Assembly: GCA_046546375.1 (NCBI GenBank)
Contig: JBKGXV010000009.1
Location: 1-64,000 of the forward strand
Source: JAEZKC01 sp046546375
Lineage (GTDB): Bacteria; Fibrobacterota; Chitinivibrionia; Chitinivibrionales; Chitinispirillaceae
Direction: 5' to 3'
DNA: 64,000 bases
A model generated the notes under the pieces. The model saw only the letters and a list, made by a program, of their open reading frames with translations. It was not told the DNA's origin and made no database searches. Below are positions 42,738 through 51,093 of the stretch, piece after piece. Numbering within the stretch: the stretch's first letter is position 1; the number at the start of each line of letters is the position of its first letter. Made by a program: the position numbers and the translations under genes.

Positions 42738-43939
42738 ACTGCACCTACCATCTTTTCCTGAAAAGCTTTTGTCAGTTCGGGCAGGATTTCCAGTGCATCG
42801 CCTACTATTCCCAGATTTGCAATCTGGAAAATGTCGGCATCCGGGTCTTTGTTGATTGCCACTATGAAATCTGAGGACTGCATGCCGGCCATGTGCTGCA
42901 CTGAACCGGATATTCCGCATGCGATATAGAGCTTGGGACATACGGTTTTTCCCGTCTGGCCTACCTGATGGGAGTAGGGAATCCAGCCGCTGTCGACAGC
43001 CGCACGGCTTGCACCGACGGCTCCGCCCAGTACCTCGGCAAGTTCTCTGATAAGAGCGAAATTCTCCGGCTTGCCCATTCCACGGCCTCCGGAAACAATG
43101 ATATCAGCTTCGGTGATATTCACTGTTGACTCCACTTCCTTCACGATATCGATAACTTTGGTGCGTTCCACAATTTTGGAGCTTTCCACTTTGTGCACTA
43201 CCACTTCGCCGTTACGGCTCTCATCTCTGGTAGCGGGTTTCATCACTTTGTGACGCACTGTGGCGATCTGCGGCCTGTGATGAGGAGCTATGATGGTGGC
43301 CATCAGATTTCCTCCGAACGCGGGACGGGTACCCAGAAGCAGTTTGCGTTCCGTGTCTATCTCGAGTTTGGTGCAGTCGGCAGTGAGACCGCCCCATACC
43401 CGTGCTGCCACTTTGGGGATGAAGGAACGACCGATCGCAGTGGCTCCGGCCAGAACAATGGATGGTTTTTCATTCTTTATGAAATCACACACCTGCTGAG
43501 CGTAGGTGTCATCTCTGAAGTTTTTAAGCTCGGGTGAATCAAAATACACCACCTTGTCTGCACCGTATTTCACTAAATCAGCAGCAATTTCGTCCATTTC
43601 CGAACCCAGCAGCACGGCAATCAGATTTTCACCGAGCTGATCTGCAAGCTTTCGACCCTCACCGAGCATTTCATAAGACACGCCGGCAACTTCACCTTCG
43701 TGCTGTTCGATGAATACAGCCACATTTTTGAAATCGTTGATATCGATTTTGGAGCTGGTGTCTTTTTCGATAGTGATCGCCTGGTACTTTTTACAGGCAT
43801 CCACGCATGCCGCACAGAGGTTGCATTTTTCTGTGTCGATAATCGCTTTTTTGTCCACAATCTTGACAGCATCCTGAGCGCACGCTCTCACACAGAGGCT
43901 GCACCCTATGCATTTATCCAGATCTACTTTTATACCCAT
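42734..43939 (-). CDS. etfA: electron transfer flavoprotein alpha subunit with two [4Fe-4S] clusters
   Basis: A 401-residue EtfA fused to an N-terminal bacterial ferredoxin domain. The two cluster motifs are CIGCSLCVRAC (residues 9-19) and CNLCAACVDAC. The flavoprotein part follows, with FAD-binding SGGRGMGKPENF, GASRAAVDSGW, QVGQTGKTVCPKLYIACGISG and HMAGM. Ferredoxin-bearing EtfA proteins occur in anaerobes with electron-bifurcating or enoyl-CoA-reductase complexes. No acyl-CoA dehydrogenase is present in this window. It starts 12 nt after etfB. Confidence 0.95.
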   Translation of the reverse strand: MGIKVDLDKCIGCSLCVRACAQDAVKIVDKKAIIDTEKCNLCAACVDACKKYQAITIEKDTSSKIDINDFKNVAVFIEQHEGEVAGVSYEMLGEGRKLADQLGENLIAVLLGSEMDEIAADLVKYGADKVVYFDSPELKNFRDDTYAQQVCDFIKNEKPSIVLAGATAIGRSFIPKVAARVWGGLTADCTKLEIDTERKLLLGTRPAFGGNLMATIIAPHHRPQIATVRHKVMKPATRDESRNGEVVVHKVESSKIVERTKVIDIVKEVESTVNITEADIIVSGGRGMGKPENFALIRELAEVLGGAVGASRAAVDSGWIPYSHQVGQTGKTVCPKLYIACGISGSVQHMAGMQSSDFIVAINKDPDADIFQIANLGIVGDALEILPELTKAFQEKMVGAV

Positions 43940-43951
43940 AAGTGCGTCTCC

Positions 43952-44740
43952 TTACTTAACTACGCCGAGATTCATTATTGTTGATGCAGCCTTTTCGACC
44001 AGTTCAGGTACTTCTCCGGTAATCTTCTCTCCGCCGGTTTTTCTTTCGGGAACAAAGGAACGGAGAACCTGAGTCGGACTTCCCTTCAGACCTATGCGTT
44101 CAGAATCCACATCCATACCGGCAGCATCCAGTTTGACGATTTCAGCCTTTTTGGCCTTCATTTTTCCCTTAAGAGAAGCCATGCGGGGAGTGTTGATTTC
44201 CTTCACCACAGTCATCAATCCGGGCAGAGGCATTTCCACCACGTCATACCCGCCTTCCATGAGGCGTTCGACTCTGATGGAACGGTCTGTGATCTCCTCC
44301 ACTTTCCTCACCCAGGCCACATAGGGAATGCCCATCATTTCCGCGACTCCCGGACCTACCTGAGCCGTGTCACCGTCGATAGCCTGCTTTCCGCAGATGA
44401 TAAGGTCCACCTGTCCCAGTTTCTCGATACCTTTTGAGAGAGTGTATGAGGTGGCCCATGTATCCGAACCGGCAAATGCTCTGTCGGAAACGAGGATGCC
44501 TTCATCGGCTCCCATGGAAATTGCGGTACGAAGGGCTGCCTCGGCCTGAGGAGGACCCATGGTGATAACTTTTACAACGCCGCCCACCTTTTCCTTTATG
44601 CGGATGGCTTCTTCGATGGCGTATTCATCAAAAGGGTTGACCACCGCTTCCACACCGTCGCGGATCAGGGTGCCGGTTTCCGGGTTGATCTTAACCTGCG
44701 TAGTGCCGGGCACCTGTTTAATGCAGACTACAATATTCAC
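43952..44740 (-). CDS. etfB: electron transfer flavoprotein beta subunit
   Basis: A 262-residue EtfB. The family start is MNIVVCIKQVPGTTQVKINP. VNPFDEYAIEEAIRIKE, the AMP/FAD site around QAIDGDTAQVGPGVAEMMG, and the recognition loop PLPGLMTVVKEINTPRMAS are typical. The GTG at 44740 lies behind AAGGAGG at a good distance. It pairs with etfA to accept electrons. The operon is driven by the promoter at 44805-44833. Confidence 0.96.
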   Translation of the reverse strand: MNIVVCIKQVPGTTQVKINPETGTLIRDGVEAVVNPFDEYAIEEAIRIKEKVGGVVKVITMGPPQAEAALRTAISMGADEGILVSDRAFAGSDTWATSYTLSKGIEKLGQVDLIICGKQAIDGDTAQVGPGVAEMMGIPYVAWVRKVEEITDRSIRVERLMEGGYDVVEMPLPGLMTVVKEINTPRMASLKGKMKAKKAEIVKLDAAGMDVDSERIGLKGSPTQVLRSFVPERKTGGEKITGEVPELVEKAASTIMNLGVVK

Positions 44741-44804
44741 AGTAGAATCCTCCTTGCGGATAATCTGATTCCAAATCGTTTTACCGACTCAAAAAAGAAG
44801 CAAA

Positions 44805-44833
44805 AATATAGTTGTTGAGCGTTTTTGGTGCAA
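44805..44833 (-). promoter_or_regulatory. promoter of etfB-etfA-hisG
   Basis: On the minus strand, TTGCAC (44833-44828), a 17-nt spacer and TATATT (44810-44805) form a good sigma70-type promoter about 65 bp before the etfB start. Confidence 0.6.
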
Positions 44834-45030
44834 TCGGTAAATGATGAGAAAGAGGAATACGGCTTTGGATGGGGATTATGGCCCTTTTTCCCGGTGGTAG
44901 TTTTTTTTCAGGAATCCAGCAGGAAGTAGAGGGAACAAATTCATCTCCATATGCATTTATTCATAGCAGCACATAACCGCTTTCCACTATATTGAACTAA
45001 GACTCAACTCCAGCTTGCAGGGAGCTTATT

Positions 45031-45786
45031 ATGAATGACGGCAATCAGATCATACCAGGCATATATAACTATTGTGATCGCTGGTGCGAACGCTGCATGA
45101 TGACTTCGCATTGCGGTGTGTTTATAGCCGAAAAGCAGGAGCCCGAACTGCCCGGCAGTGATTCGTCAAATGAGGAATTCTGGGATAAATTGGAAGATGA
45201 GTTTTCAGATACGCATGATTTCCTTTTGGATCAGGACCAGGAGGAGAGTATAGATTTGAGCGATGAATTATTTGAGGAGTATCAGAGGCGAGAAGAAGAG
45301 ATCAGAAAGCGGGTGGAGGATAATGTTTGCGTGAAAATGGCCATGAAATACCTAAAAATTGCCAGAGCAAAATTGGATGCGTCAGAGAATCCTTCAGAAA
45401 CAACGGAAACCGAACATAACCCGCGGATCAATTCGGGAGTAATGGAATCTGTGAAAAAATCTGAAAATACTGTTCTTGATGCAGCTTTTGACGTTATAAG
45501 CTGGTATGTGTTTTTCATTTATACGAAATTGAGCAGAGCTCTGCATACTGAAGATGATGATTTTTTTGATGATGGTATTCAGAATGATTCAAACGGGTCG
45601 GCCAAAATCGCGCTGATCGCCATAGACCGGAGCATTGCTGCCTGGGGTGTGGTTATGAATGCTGCGGAGAGAAAATCGGATGATATTATGGATATTCTGG
45701 TGCTTCTGGGGAGACTCAGAAAAGCCGTGATCACTGAATTTCCCTTTGCTCAGGCGTTTGTCAGACCCGGCTTCGATGAGGTGTAG
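45031..45786 (+). CDS. hypothetical protein with N-terminal Cys cluster
   Basis: A 251-residue protein of unknown function. The N-terminus holds four cysteines in a compact pattern (YNYCDRWCERCMMTSHCGVF), a likely metal site. A very acidic linker (residues 40-90, with SSNEEFWDKLEDEF) and a helical C-terminal domain (from about residue 95) follow. No signal peptide. The start follows AGGGAG. It is a monocistron, followed by a hairpin at 45821. The Cys cluster might bind zinc or an iron-sulphur centre. Nothing more can be inferred. Confidence 0.75.
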   Translation: MNDGNQIIPGIYNYCDRWCERCMMTSHCGVFIAEKQEPELPGSDSSNEEFWDKLEDEFSDTHDFLLDQDQEESIDLSDELFEEYQRREEEIRKRVEDNVCVKMAMKYLKIARAKLDASENPSETTETEHNPRINSGVMESVKKSENTVLDAAFDVISWYVFFIYTKLSRALHTEDDDFFDDGIQNDSNGSAKIALIAIDRSIAAWGVVMNAAERKSDDIMDILVLLGRLRKAVITEFPFAQAFVRPGFDEV

Positions 45787-45820
45787 CCCCCTCCCGGAGT
45801 GTACAGTGGGATTAAAACTT

Positions 45821-45847
45821 CCCGGGGGTGACTTAGTCACCTCCGGG
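45821..45847. terminator. strong GC-rich hairpin, possible terminator
   Basis: CCCGGGGGTGAC (45821-45832) pairs with GTCACCTCCGGG (45836-45847) over 12 positions with one G-U wobble and a TTA loop. There is no downstream T-run, so it may be a Rho-dependent stop or an RNA element. Confidence 0.5.
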
Positions 45848-46030
45848 GCAGGCACTTCAGGATAATCAAATTATGCCTTTTCCCCTTTTGCTTGTTGCGC
45901 TGGTTACCCAGAACAAATCAGACCAAAACAGGTGATGGTACAAATCTTCACCATAACGGTCAACACCATTTGAAATTCACCGCTTCCGCGTGTATTTTCA
46001 TTTTATAGCTCCCAGGAGTTGATGTGATCA

Positions 46031-46687
46031 GTGATAAACGGTTCGGGTGGCATGAGAAAAATCTGGTTTTATATGTTGGTGGTACTGCTTGGTCTGGGAG
46101 TTCTGAGCTGCTTGCATAATATGAAACTTCAGGTGAAGAACCTCTATACTGATCCTCAGTTCACTGCTCGGAGGTTGAGTAATGTGAAAATCGCCGTGCT
46201 TCCTCTGTTATCTGCGCAGGGGCCGGTCAGGGCAGAAGAACTGAAGCCCCGTTCCATTCTGGAACTTGTAAGAAAAACCCGCCCCGGTATAGATTGGAGT
46301 GGAACGGATGAATTTGAACTTTCCTTTAAAAACATGGGTGGCTTGTCGAAGCTGAAATCATTTTATAGTTTGATATTTGAAGGGAATGTGCTGGCTCTTA
46401 ATGGAGCCGATTCGCTGTGGAATGCCGTTGAGCATTCTTTGTTGTTGACCTTCAGGTTGAAATCAGGAGCGACTGTACGCAGTTTCGATATTGGACAAAA
46501 AAAACAGTTCGATATTGAGTGTGAACTTTGGGACAGTGCTAAACGCGAGGTATTATGGCGTTCGGTGTGTCACGGCGAGTCTTCTGATGGACAGGTAGCT
46601 GATAGTAGGTTGCTTGTAGAGACCATGCGTCGGTTGGTTGAGGAGATTCCCGCCGTGCAGCCGGGTTACGAATCGGGGAGCTGGTAG
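46031..46687 (+). CDS. lipoprotein of unknown function
   Basis: A 218-residue protein with a lipoprotein signal (MRKIWFYMLVVLLGLGVLSC, lipobox LSC) if counted from ATG 46052. A GTG at 46031 with AGGAG 12 nt upstream is the other start. The mature part opens with KIAVLPLLSAQGPVRAEELK, a pattern seen in outer-membrane assembly or export accessory lipoproteins. It has no domain I can name. It is the first gene of a five-gene run to 48466. Confidence 0.7.
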   Translation: MINGSGGMRKIWFYMLVVLLGLGVLSCLHNMKLQVKNLYTDPQFTARRLSNVKIAVLPLLSAQGPVRAEELKPRSILELVRKTRPGIDWSGTDEFELSFKNMGGLSKLKSFYSLIFEGNVLALNGADSLWNAVEHSLLLTFRLKSGATVRSFDIGQKKQFDIECELWDSAKREVLWRSVCHGESSDGQVADSRLLVETMRRLVEEIPAVQPGYESGSW

Positions 46688-46870
46688 GTGAAAGAGAGTT
46701 CTGAGCGGTTGATCAAGGTGGGTTTCAGCAAAGATCCCAAGAAGGTCTTTGATGAGATAGAGCAGGTTACAGCTGAAATGGTCCGGCAGGGATGGGTGTT
46801 TCTGGACGGTTGTCTGGAGGATGGACTTGGATATGTGCACCTTTTTTTTGAGCGTGATATAACTGTTTAA
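46688..46870 (+). CDS. small DUF4177-like protein
   Basis: Sixty residues, starting with GTG directly after the upstream TAG, behind GGGAG. The segment EQVTAEMVRQGWVFLDGCLE then YVHLFFER resembles DUF4177-type small proteins (xxGWxxxx...xxFxR). No known biochemical role. Its position between the lipoprotein and STAS genes suggests co-expression. Confidence 0.6.
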   Translation: MKESSERLIKVGFSKDPKKVFDEIEQVTAEMVRQGWVFLDGCLEDGLGYVHLFFERDITV

Positions 46871-46893
46871 TTGTTTCTGTTAAGGAGGAGTAT

Positions 46894-47241
46894 ATGCAGT
46901 ACGAGATTGAGCAGATTGAAAAATTCAGAATGATCCATATTATTGGCAATATCGATACTGATGCCAATACAAAAGTACTTGATGATGAGATTTCCAAACT
47001 CATCGATGAGGGGAATCATCATTTCGTGTTCAATCTGGAACGTACCACCTATCTTGACAGCGCAGGGATCAGCATCTTTATTCATTGCCTTTGCGATGTT
47101 CAGGAAAACAACGGGTCTGTTTTTATTATAGCCGAGGACAATCAGGTCAGGCGGGTTCTGGAAATGGTGGGCATCAACAGACTCATTCAGACCTATGGTT
47201 CTCAGGAAGAGTTTCTCGAGGCTCAGAAAGCGACTGTCTGA
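46894..47241 (+). CDS. STAS-domain anti-anti-sigma factor-like protein
   Basis: A 115-residue single STAS domain, SpoIIAA class. The phospho-serine motif is TTYLDSAGISIFIH. AAGGAGG precedes the ATG by 7-8 nt. Its stop overlaps the ATG of the following lipoprotein gene (TGATG). A STAS protein embedded between lipoprotein genes, with no nearby kinase, is unusual. A partner-switching or Mla/ABC-type adaptor role is possible. Confidence 0.9.
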   Translation: MQYEIEQIEKFRMIHIIGNIDTDANTKVLDDEISKLIDEGNHHFVFNLERTTYLDSAGISIFIHCLCDVQENNGSVFIIAEDNQVRRVLEMVGINRLIQTYGSQEEFLEAQKATV

Positions 47242-47633
47242 TGAGAGTCTTGGTCGGTTTTGTAGTATGTATCTGTATTATTATCTGCGGATGTGCTGTA
47301 AGCGGAACTGTAGTGGACAGATCAGAGCATTCTGCGGAACTGGAGAAAATGAAACTGCGCAACCCCGATATGAAAGTATTCTGCGGAGGGACCAGAAGAG
47401 AGTTACCCTTAAAGGTCGTGAAAACCTGCAAAATCGATGCGGCCGTAACAACCTCCGTGGATGGTGAACTTTACCTGGGTGTGGAGCTTGAATTGATCGA
47501 TGGTACGCGTCTAGGTGTTTCCCAAAAGGGAAACTGTTATATTTCGGCAGATAACGAGTTGATAGGAAAAAGCGAACACGGTACGTATTCGGCAACTTTC
47601 GACAATATCAACAGTTTTACAATCAGGGAATAG
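47241..47633 (+). CDS. small lipoprotein
   Basis: 130 residues. The signal MRVLVGFVVCICIIICGC ends in a Cys-rich lipobox, so lipidation at the second Cys of CGC is likely. The remainder is a beta-rich domain (AAVTTSVDGELYLGVELELI). No family recognised. Its start overlaps the STAS stop codon by one base. Confidence 0.7.
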   Translation: MRVLVGFVVCICIIICGCAVSGTVVDRSEHSAELEKMKLRNPDMKVFCGGTRRELPLKVVKTCKIDAAVTTSVDGELYLGVELELIDGTRLGVSQKGNCYISADNELIGKSEHGTYSATFDNINSFTIRE

Positions 47634-47635
47634 GG

Positions 47636-48466
47636 ATGAGCAGTCAGAATCCCGATCTTGACAGCAAAGGGCTTTCCTTTCCGGTGATTCTGATCAGCGG
47701 CCTTGTTCTTGCCTGCCTGCTTCTGGGGGCAACTCTTGCCATCCGTTTCATCTACAATCACAACACGCCATCTCTCGATTCCACCGAGCGTCTTCTAAAA
47801 AAAGGAAAATTCCAAGAAGCTCTTGCGGTTCTGGATAAAGTGGATTCTCAAAAAGGAGAGCGAAGTCGCAAACGTATTCTTCGGGGCCGGATTATTTTCG
47901 GACTTCTTAATCAGGAGCTCAGAAACGAGCAGTGGGGGAGTTATGGGGTAAATCCGGACAACTGGATTTCCCACCCTATGGCTGATGAGGTGGAGCGGTG
48001 CTTTCTGGAAGTTCTGGCACTTGAGCCAAAAAATGTTGAGGCATTGATTCTGCTTGGAAATCTGTACAAAAAGCAGGGGCGGTTCAATGAGGCTCTGGAG
48101 CAGTTCAATACTGCGGTCGCATGTGACCGCAAAAACTCTCAAGCTGTGCTGGCTTTAGGAATAATCCATGTGGAGGCCGGAAAACTGGCAGATGCTGAAC
48201 GGTTTCTTGAGAAGGCGTGGGCACTGGACAGTAAAAATCCCAAAACTGCAAAGAATATTGCATTTTTTTATCGGTTTTATAAAAAGGAACCGGAATCTGC
48301 CATGATCTGGTTCAACAGATATCTTAATCTGAAACCAGAGAGGGATGTGGATGCCAATCTGGCGAAAAACGAGCTTCAGAATCTGATCGAACGGTATCCG
48401 GATTTTACTTTGAAGGAGCCGCAGAAGTGGCGTGAGCAGAAGAGGCGCTTTGCCCCCAAGCGCTGA
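47636..48466 (+). CDS. membrane-anchored TPR protein
   Basis: A 276-residue protein with one N-terminal helix (LSFPVILISGLVLACLLLGATL, residues 13-35). A periplasmic series of TPR-type helices follows (LLKKGKFQEALAVLDKVDSQ, EALILLGNLYKKQGRFNEALEQFNTAV, ALGIIHVEAGKLADAERFLEKAW). The C-terminus is basic. It starts 2 bp after the lipoprotein stop. A scaffold for the lipoproteins above is a reasonable guess. Confidence 0.85.
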   Translation: MSSQNPDLDSKGLSFPVILISGLVLACLLLGATLAIRFIYNHNTPSLDSTERLLKKGKFQEALAVLDKVDSQKGERSRKRILRGRIIFGLLNQELRNEQWGSYGVNPDNWISHPMADEVERCFLEVLALEPKNVEALILLGNLYKKQGRFNEALEQFNTAVACDRKNSQAVLALGIIHVEAGKLADAERFLEKAWALDSKNPKTAKNIAFFYRFYKKEPESAMIWFNRYLNLKPERDVDANLAKNELQNLIERYPDFTLKEPQKWREQKRRFAPKR

Positions 48467-48469
48467 CTG

Positions 48470-49453
48470 CTATTTTGCTGAATTCCATGCTGAAATAATC
48501 GAGTCGATCAGTTTGTTCTCACCTGCGTCTGAAACCTGACGCTGCGGTTTTTCCAGAAACCAGTTCACAGATTCTCTGATCTGAGTTGCGTAGTCTTTTC
48601 TGCAGCCGAAATCTGGTACGAATCGTTTTATTTTGGAGTTGTCGAACACGCCGTTTTCTCTTTTGTCCCCCATAAGCATACCTAAAGCATCAGGGTAGAC
48701 TTTAGCTATGAATTCCGATGGTATATGAACCGGCTTGATCTCGGTGCCGAGAGCAGCTCCCAGTTCCTCATATATCCTGTTCCAGCTCAAGCGCTCATCG
48801 CTGGTGATGTGAAAATCCTCACCTGAAGCATTACTGTTGCCGATAAGTCCTGTCAACCCGAGAGCAAAGTCGGATGAAGCGGTCAGGGTCCAGAGTGACT
48901 CACCTTTGTCGTGAATGACAAATGGCTTTCCGTCAAGAATTCTTTGTGCAATGGTGAAACCGCATCCATTGATGGGCGATGGGATCCATGTGTTCCCGAA
49001 AGTGTGAGACGGACGTACAATGGTGACCGGAAAATCTTTGTCGTGAACCGATTCCAGATACTCCTCACAGGCGATCTTGTCTTGAGCATAGGGCCAGAAA
49101 GGATTTTTCCGGGGAGTTTGTTCGGTAATCGGAAGAGAAAGGTGTGGTTTATGGTAGACGGTGGCACTGCTGATGAAAATGAATTGTTTGATTCTGTCTC
49201 TGAAAATCTTGTAGTCACTTTTGAGATGCCCGGGAGTGAATGCCATGAAATCTATAACCACATCCGGATTTTCATCCCTGAGTGCATTTTCGAACTCGTG
49301 GGAGTTGAAGCGGTCTGCTCTGATATGTCTGCACCCGTGTGGTACCGGACGTTTTCCGGAGCTTACCAGTGTCAAGGAATGGTTTGTCTTCAATAGTAAA
49401 TCAGTTACTTCCGACGATATGTTTCCGGTTCCGCCGATTATCAATATTCGCAT
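48470..49453 (-). CDS. NAD-dependent epimerase/dehydratase family protein
   Basis: A 327-residue extended SDR. The Rossmann motif GGTGNISSEVTDLLL opens the protein. The catalytic YxxxK is PYAQDKIACEEYL, with RPSHTFG downstream. It belongs to the sugar-epimerase-like/atypical group rather than to GalE. The ATG at 49453 is supported by the Rossmann fold beginning immediately. It is the last gene of the receiver/HD-GYP/epimerase unit. Confidence 0.88.
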   Translation of the reverse strand: MRILIIGGTGNISSEVTDLLLKTNHSLTLVSSGKRPVPHGCRHIRADRFNSHEFENALRDENPDVVIDFMAFTPGHLKSDYKIFRDRIKQFIFISSATVYHKPHLSLPITEQTPRKNPFWPYAQDKIACEEYLESVHDKDFPVTIVRPSHTFGNTWIPSPINGCGFTIAQRILDGKPFVIHDKGESLWTLTASSDFALGLTGLIGNSNASGEDFHITSDERLSWNRIYEELGAALGTEIKPVHIPSEFIAKVYPDALGMLMGDKRENGVFDNSKIKRFVPDFGCRKDYATQIRESVNWFLEKPQRQVSDAGENKLIDSIISAWNSAK

Positions 49454-49482
49454 GGATTGTGCTGTCCTTTTTTGTAAGATAC

Positions 49483-50481
49483 TCAACTTATGCTTTCTTT
49501 GTCACGTTCACTCCAGGTGAAATCAGTCTCCGTTTTATCCGTATTGTCGATTTCCCTCTTTATCCGGGCGAAATCGTCGATGTTGTCAAGGAAAGCTGTT
49601 ACAAGATCCGGATCAAAGTGCTGCCCCTTCTCTTTTCGGATGATATCGCATGACACTTCGATGGGATAGGGATTTTTGTAGGGACGTTTGGAGGTGAGTG
49701 CATCAAAGGTGTCGCATATTGCCACAATCCGGGCGATAAGAGGAATTTCCTCCTTTGTCCTTCCTTCGGGGTATCCGCGGCCGTTCCATTTCTCATGATG
49801 GAAAAGAGCTATTTCCCGTGCGCATTCGAGAATGCGGGGTTCGCTCTTTAATGAATCGGATTTGGAGCTTTTCAGGATTTCGGCTCCAATGACTGTATGG
49901 GTTTTGATCACATCGAATTCTTCGTTTGTAAGCTTTCCGTTTTTCAGGATTATATTATCCGGAATGCCGATTTTGCCCACATCGTGCATCGGTGCGGCAA
50001 ATTCGATTTCTTCGATTTCCTGTCTGGAAAGACCGATTTTGATGGCCAGATGAGTGCTGTAGCGGCACATGCGGTTGATGTGATCGCCTGTTTCGTTGTC
50101 TTTGTATTCACTTGCCAGAACAAGTCGGTGAATCGTATCTCTGTAAGCTTCCTGCAGTTCCAGGTTGGTTTTTTTGAGATTTGAATTGATTATGCCGAGA
50201 TCGGTGGCGAATTTCTCCAGCTGGCTGTAAGTTAAAGCCAGGTCACGTTGCTTTTCCTTAAGTTGTTCGTTTGAGAATGCCAGATCACGGCGTTTCTTTT
50301 TGGCGTGTTCGTGAATATTGGCAAGTTGGCGGCGTATGTCCTTGGTTTCTGCCTGATAGAATTGAATCTCCTGTTTGAGATCTTCATTGCGTTTCTTTTC
50401 CAGAAGATAAAGAGAGCAGTAATCAGGATTGTCTTGATTCAGACTGACCGACCCTTTCGGGTCACTTTCATCCCCATACAT
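49483..50481 (-). CDS. HD-GYP domain phosphodiesterase-like protein
   Basis: A 332-residue protein. An N-terminal coiled coil (residues 25-120, EKKRNEDLKQEIQFYQAETK onward) is followed by an HD-GYP domain. The metal site is HDVGKIGIPDN and the diagnostic GYP region is HHEKWNGRGYPEG. HD-GYP enzymes cleave cyclic di-GMP. The start at 50481 follows AAAGGGG, just 1 nt after the end of the CheY-like gene. The pair is therefore a split version of a REC-HD-GYP regulator. Confidence 0.93.
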   Translation of the reverse strand: MYGDESDPKGSVSLNQDNPDYCSLYLLEKKRNEDLKQEIQFYQAETKDIRRQLANIHEHAKKKRRDLAFSNEQLKEKQRDLALTYSQLEKFATDLGIINSNLKKTNLELQEAYRDTIHRLVLASEYKDNETGDHINRMCRYSTHLAIKIGLSRQEIEEIEFAAPMHDVGKIGIPDNIILKNGKLTNEEFDVIKTHTVIGAEILKSSKSDSLKSEPRILECAREIALFHHEKWNGRGYPEGRTKEEIPLIARIVAICDTFDALTSKRPYKNPYPIEVSCDIIRKEKGQHFDPDLVTAFLDNIDDFARIKREIDNTDKTETDFTWSERDKESIS

Positions 50482-50482
50482 T

Positions 50483-50857
50483 TCAGGACCCCTTTCCAAG
50501 CAATTCATCCACTTTGTTTATCAGGTTGAGCGGGCTGAACGGTTTCCGGAAAAACTCCGAAGCTCCTGCATCAAGCGCATTTTTCCGGTGTTCTCCTTCA
50601 GAACCGGTGAGCATGATTATCTTGCAATCAGAGGTGCCTTCAAATTGTTTGATGGCTTTGGTGGCTTCAATACCGTTAATCTCTCCCGGCATCGCCATGT
50701 CCATAATAATCAGATCAGGTTTGATCTCTTTTGCTGCTTTAACTGCTTTTGCTCCATTATTGGCCTCCACAACTGTACAACCCTCGAATTCCAGGGTTGC
50801 TTTCACCAGTTGCCGGATCTCTTTCGCATCATCGACTATAAGAATTGTTTTGTTCAT
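50483..50857 (-). CDS. CheY-like response regulator
   Basis: A 124-residue stand-alone receiver domain. The acidic pocket is ILIVDDAKE, the acceptor Asp lies in LIIMDMAMPG, the Thr is in MLTGSEG and the Lys in FFRKPFSP. It has no output domain. Directly linked to the HD-GYP gene, so it probably controls that enzyme. The ATG at 50857 is preferred over an earlier GTG. Confidence 0.93.
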   Translation of the reverse strand: MNKTILIVDDAKEIRQLVKATLEFEGCTVVEANNGAKAVKAAKEIKPDLIIMDMAMPGEINGIEATKAIKQFEGTSDCKIIMLTGSEGEHRKNALDAGASEFFRKPFSPLNLINKVDELLGKGS

Positions 50858-51020
50858 GGCCACAAGTTGCTGATTCTTCTAAAGATGTAAATACACTATG
50901 ACACGACAAATAATTGTACCATTAAATGCAGTTAAATGCAACTGAGAATACATGTTTTTCCATATGAGCAGTGTTTCGTGTTTTGAAGGTTTTCGGTTCA
51001 ACTCTCTCTTTTCCATGCTG

Positions 51021-51049
51021 TTGTTTCGAAGTCAGTAAAGAGGTATATT
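51021..51049 (+). promoter_or_regulatory. promoter of gltX
   Basis: TTGTTT (51021-51026), a 17-bp spacer and TATATT (51044-51049), 45 bp before the start. Confidence 0.5.
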
Positions 51050-51093
51050 AACAGGATTTATCTGATCACAAACGAAAAATAACGGGAGCAGGA

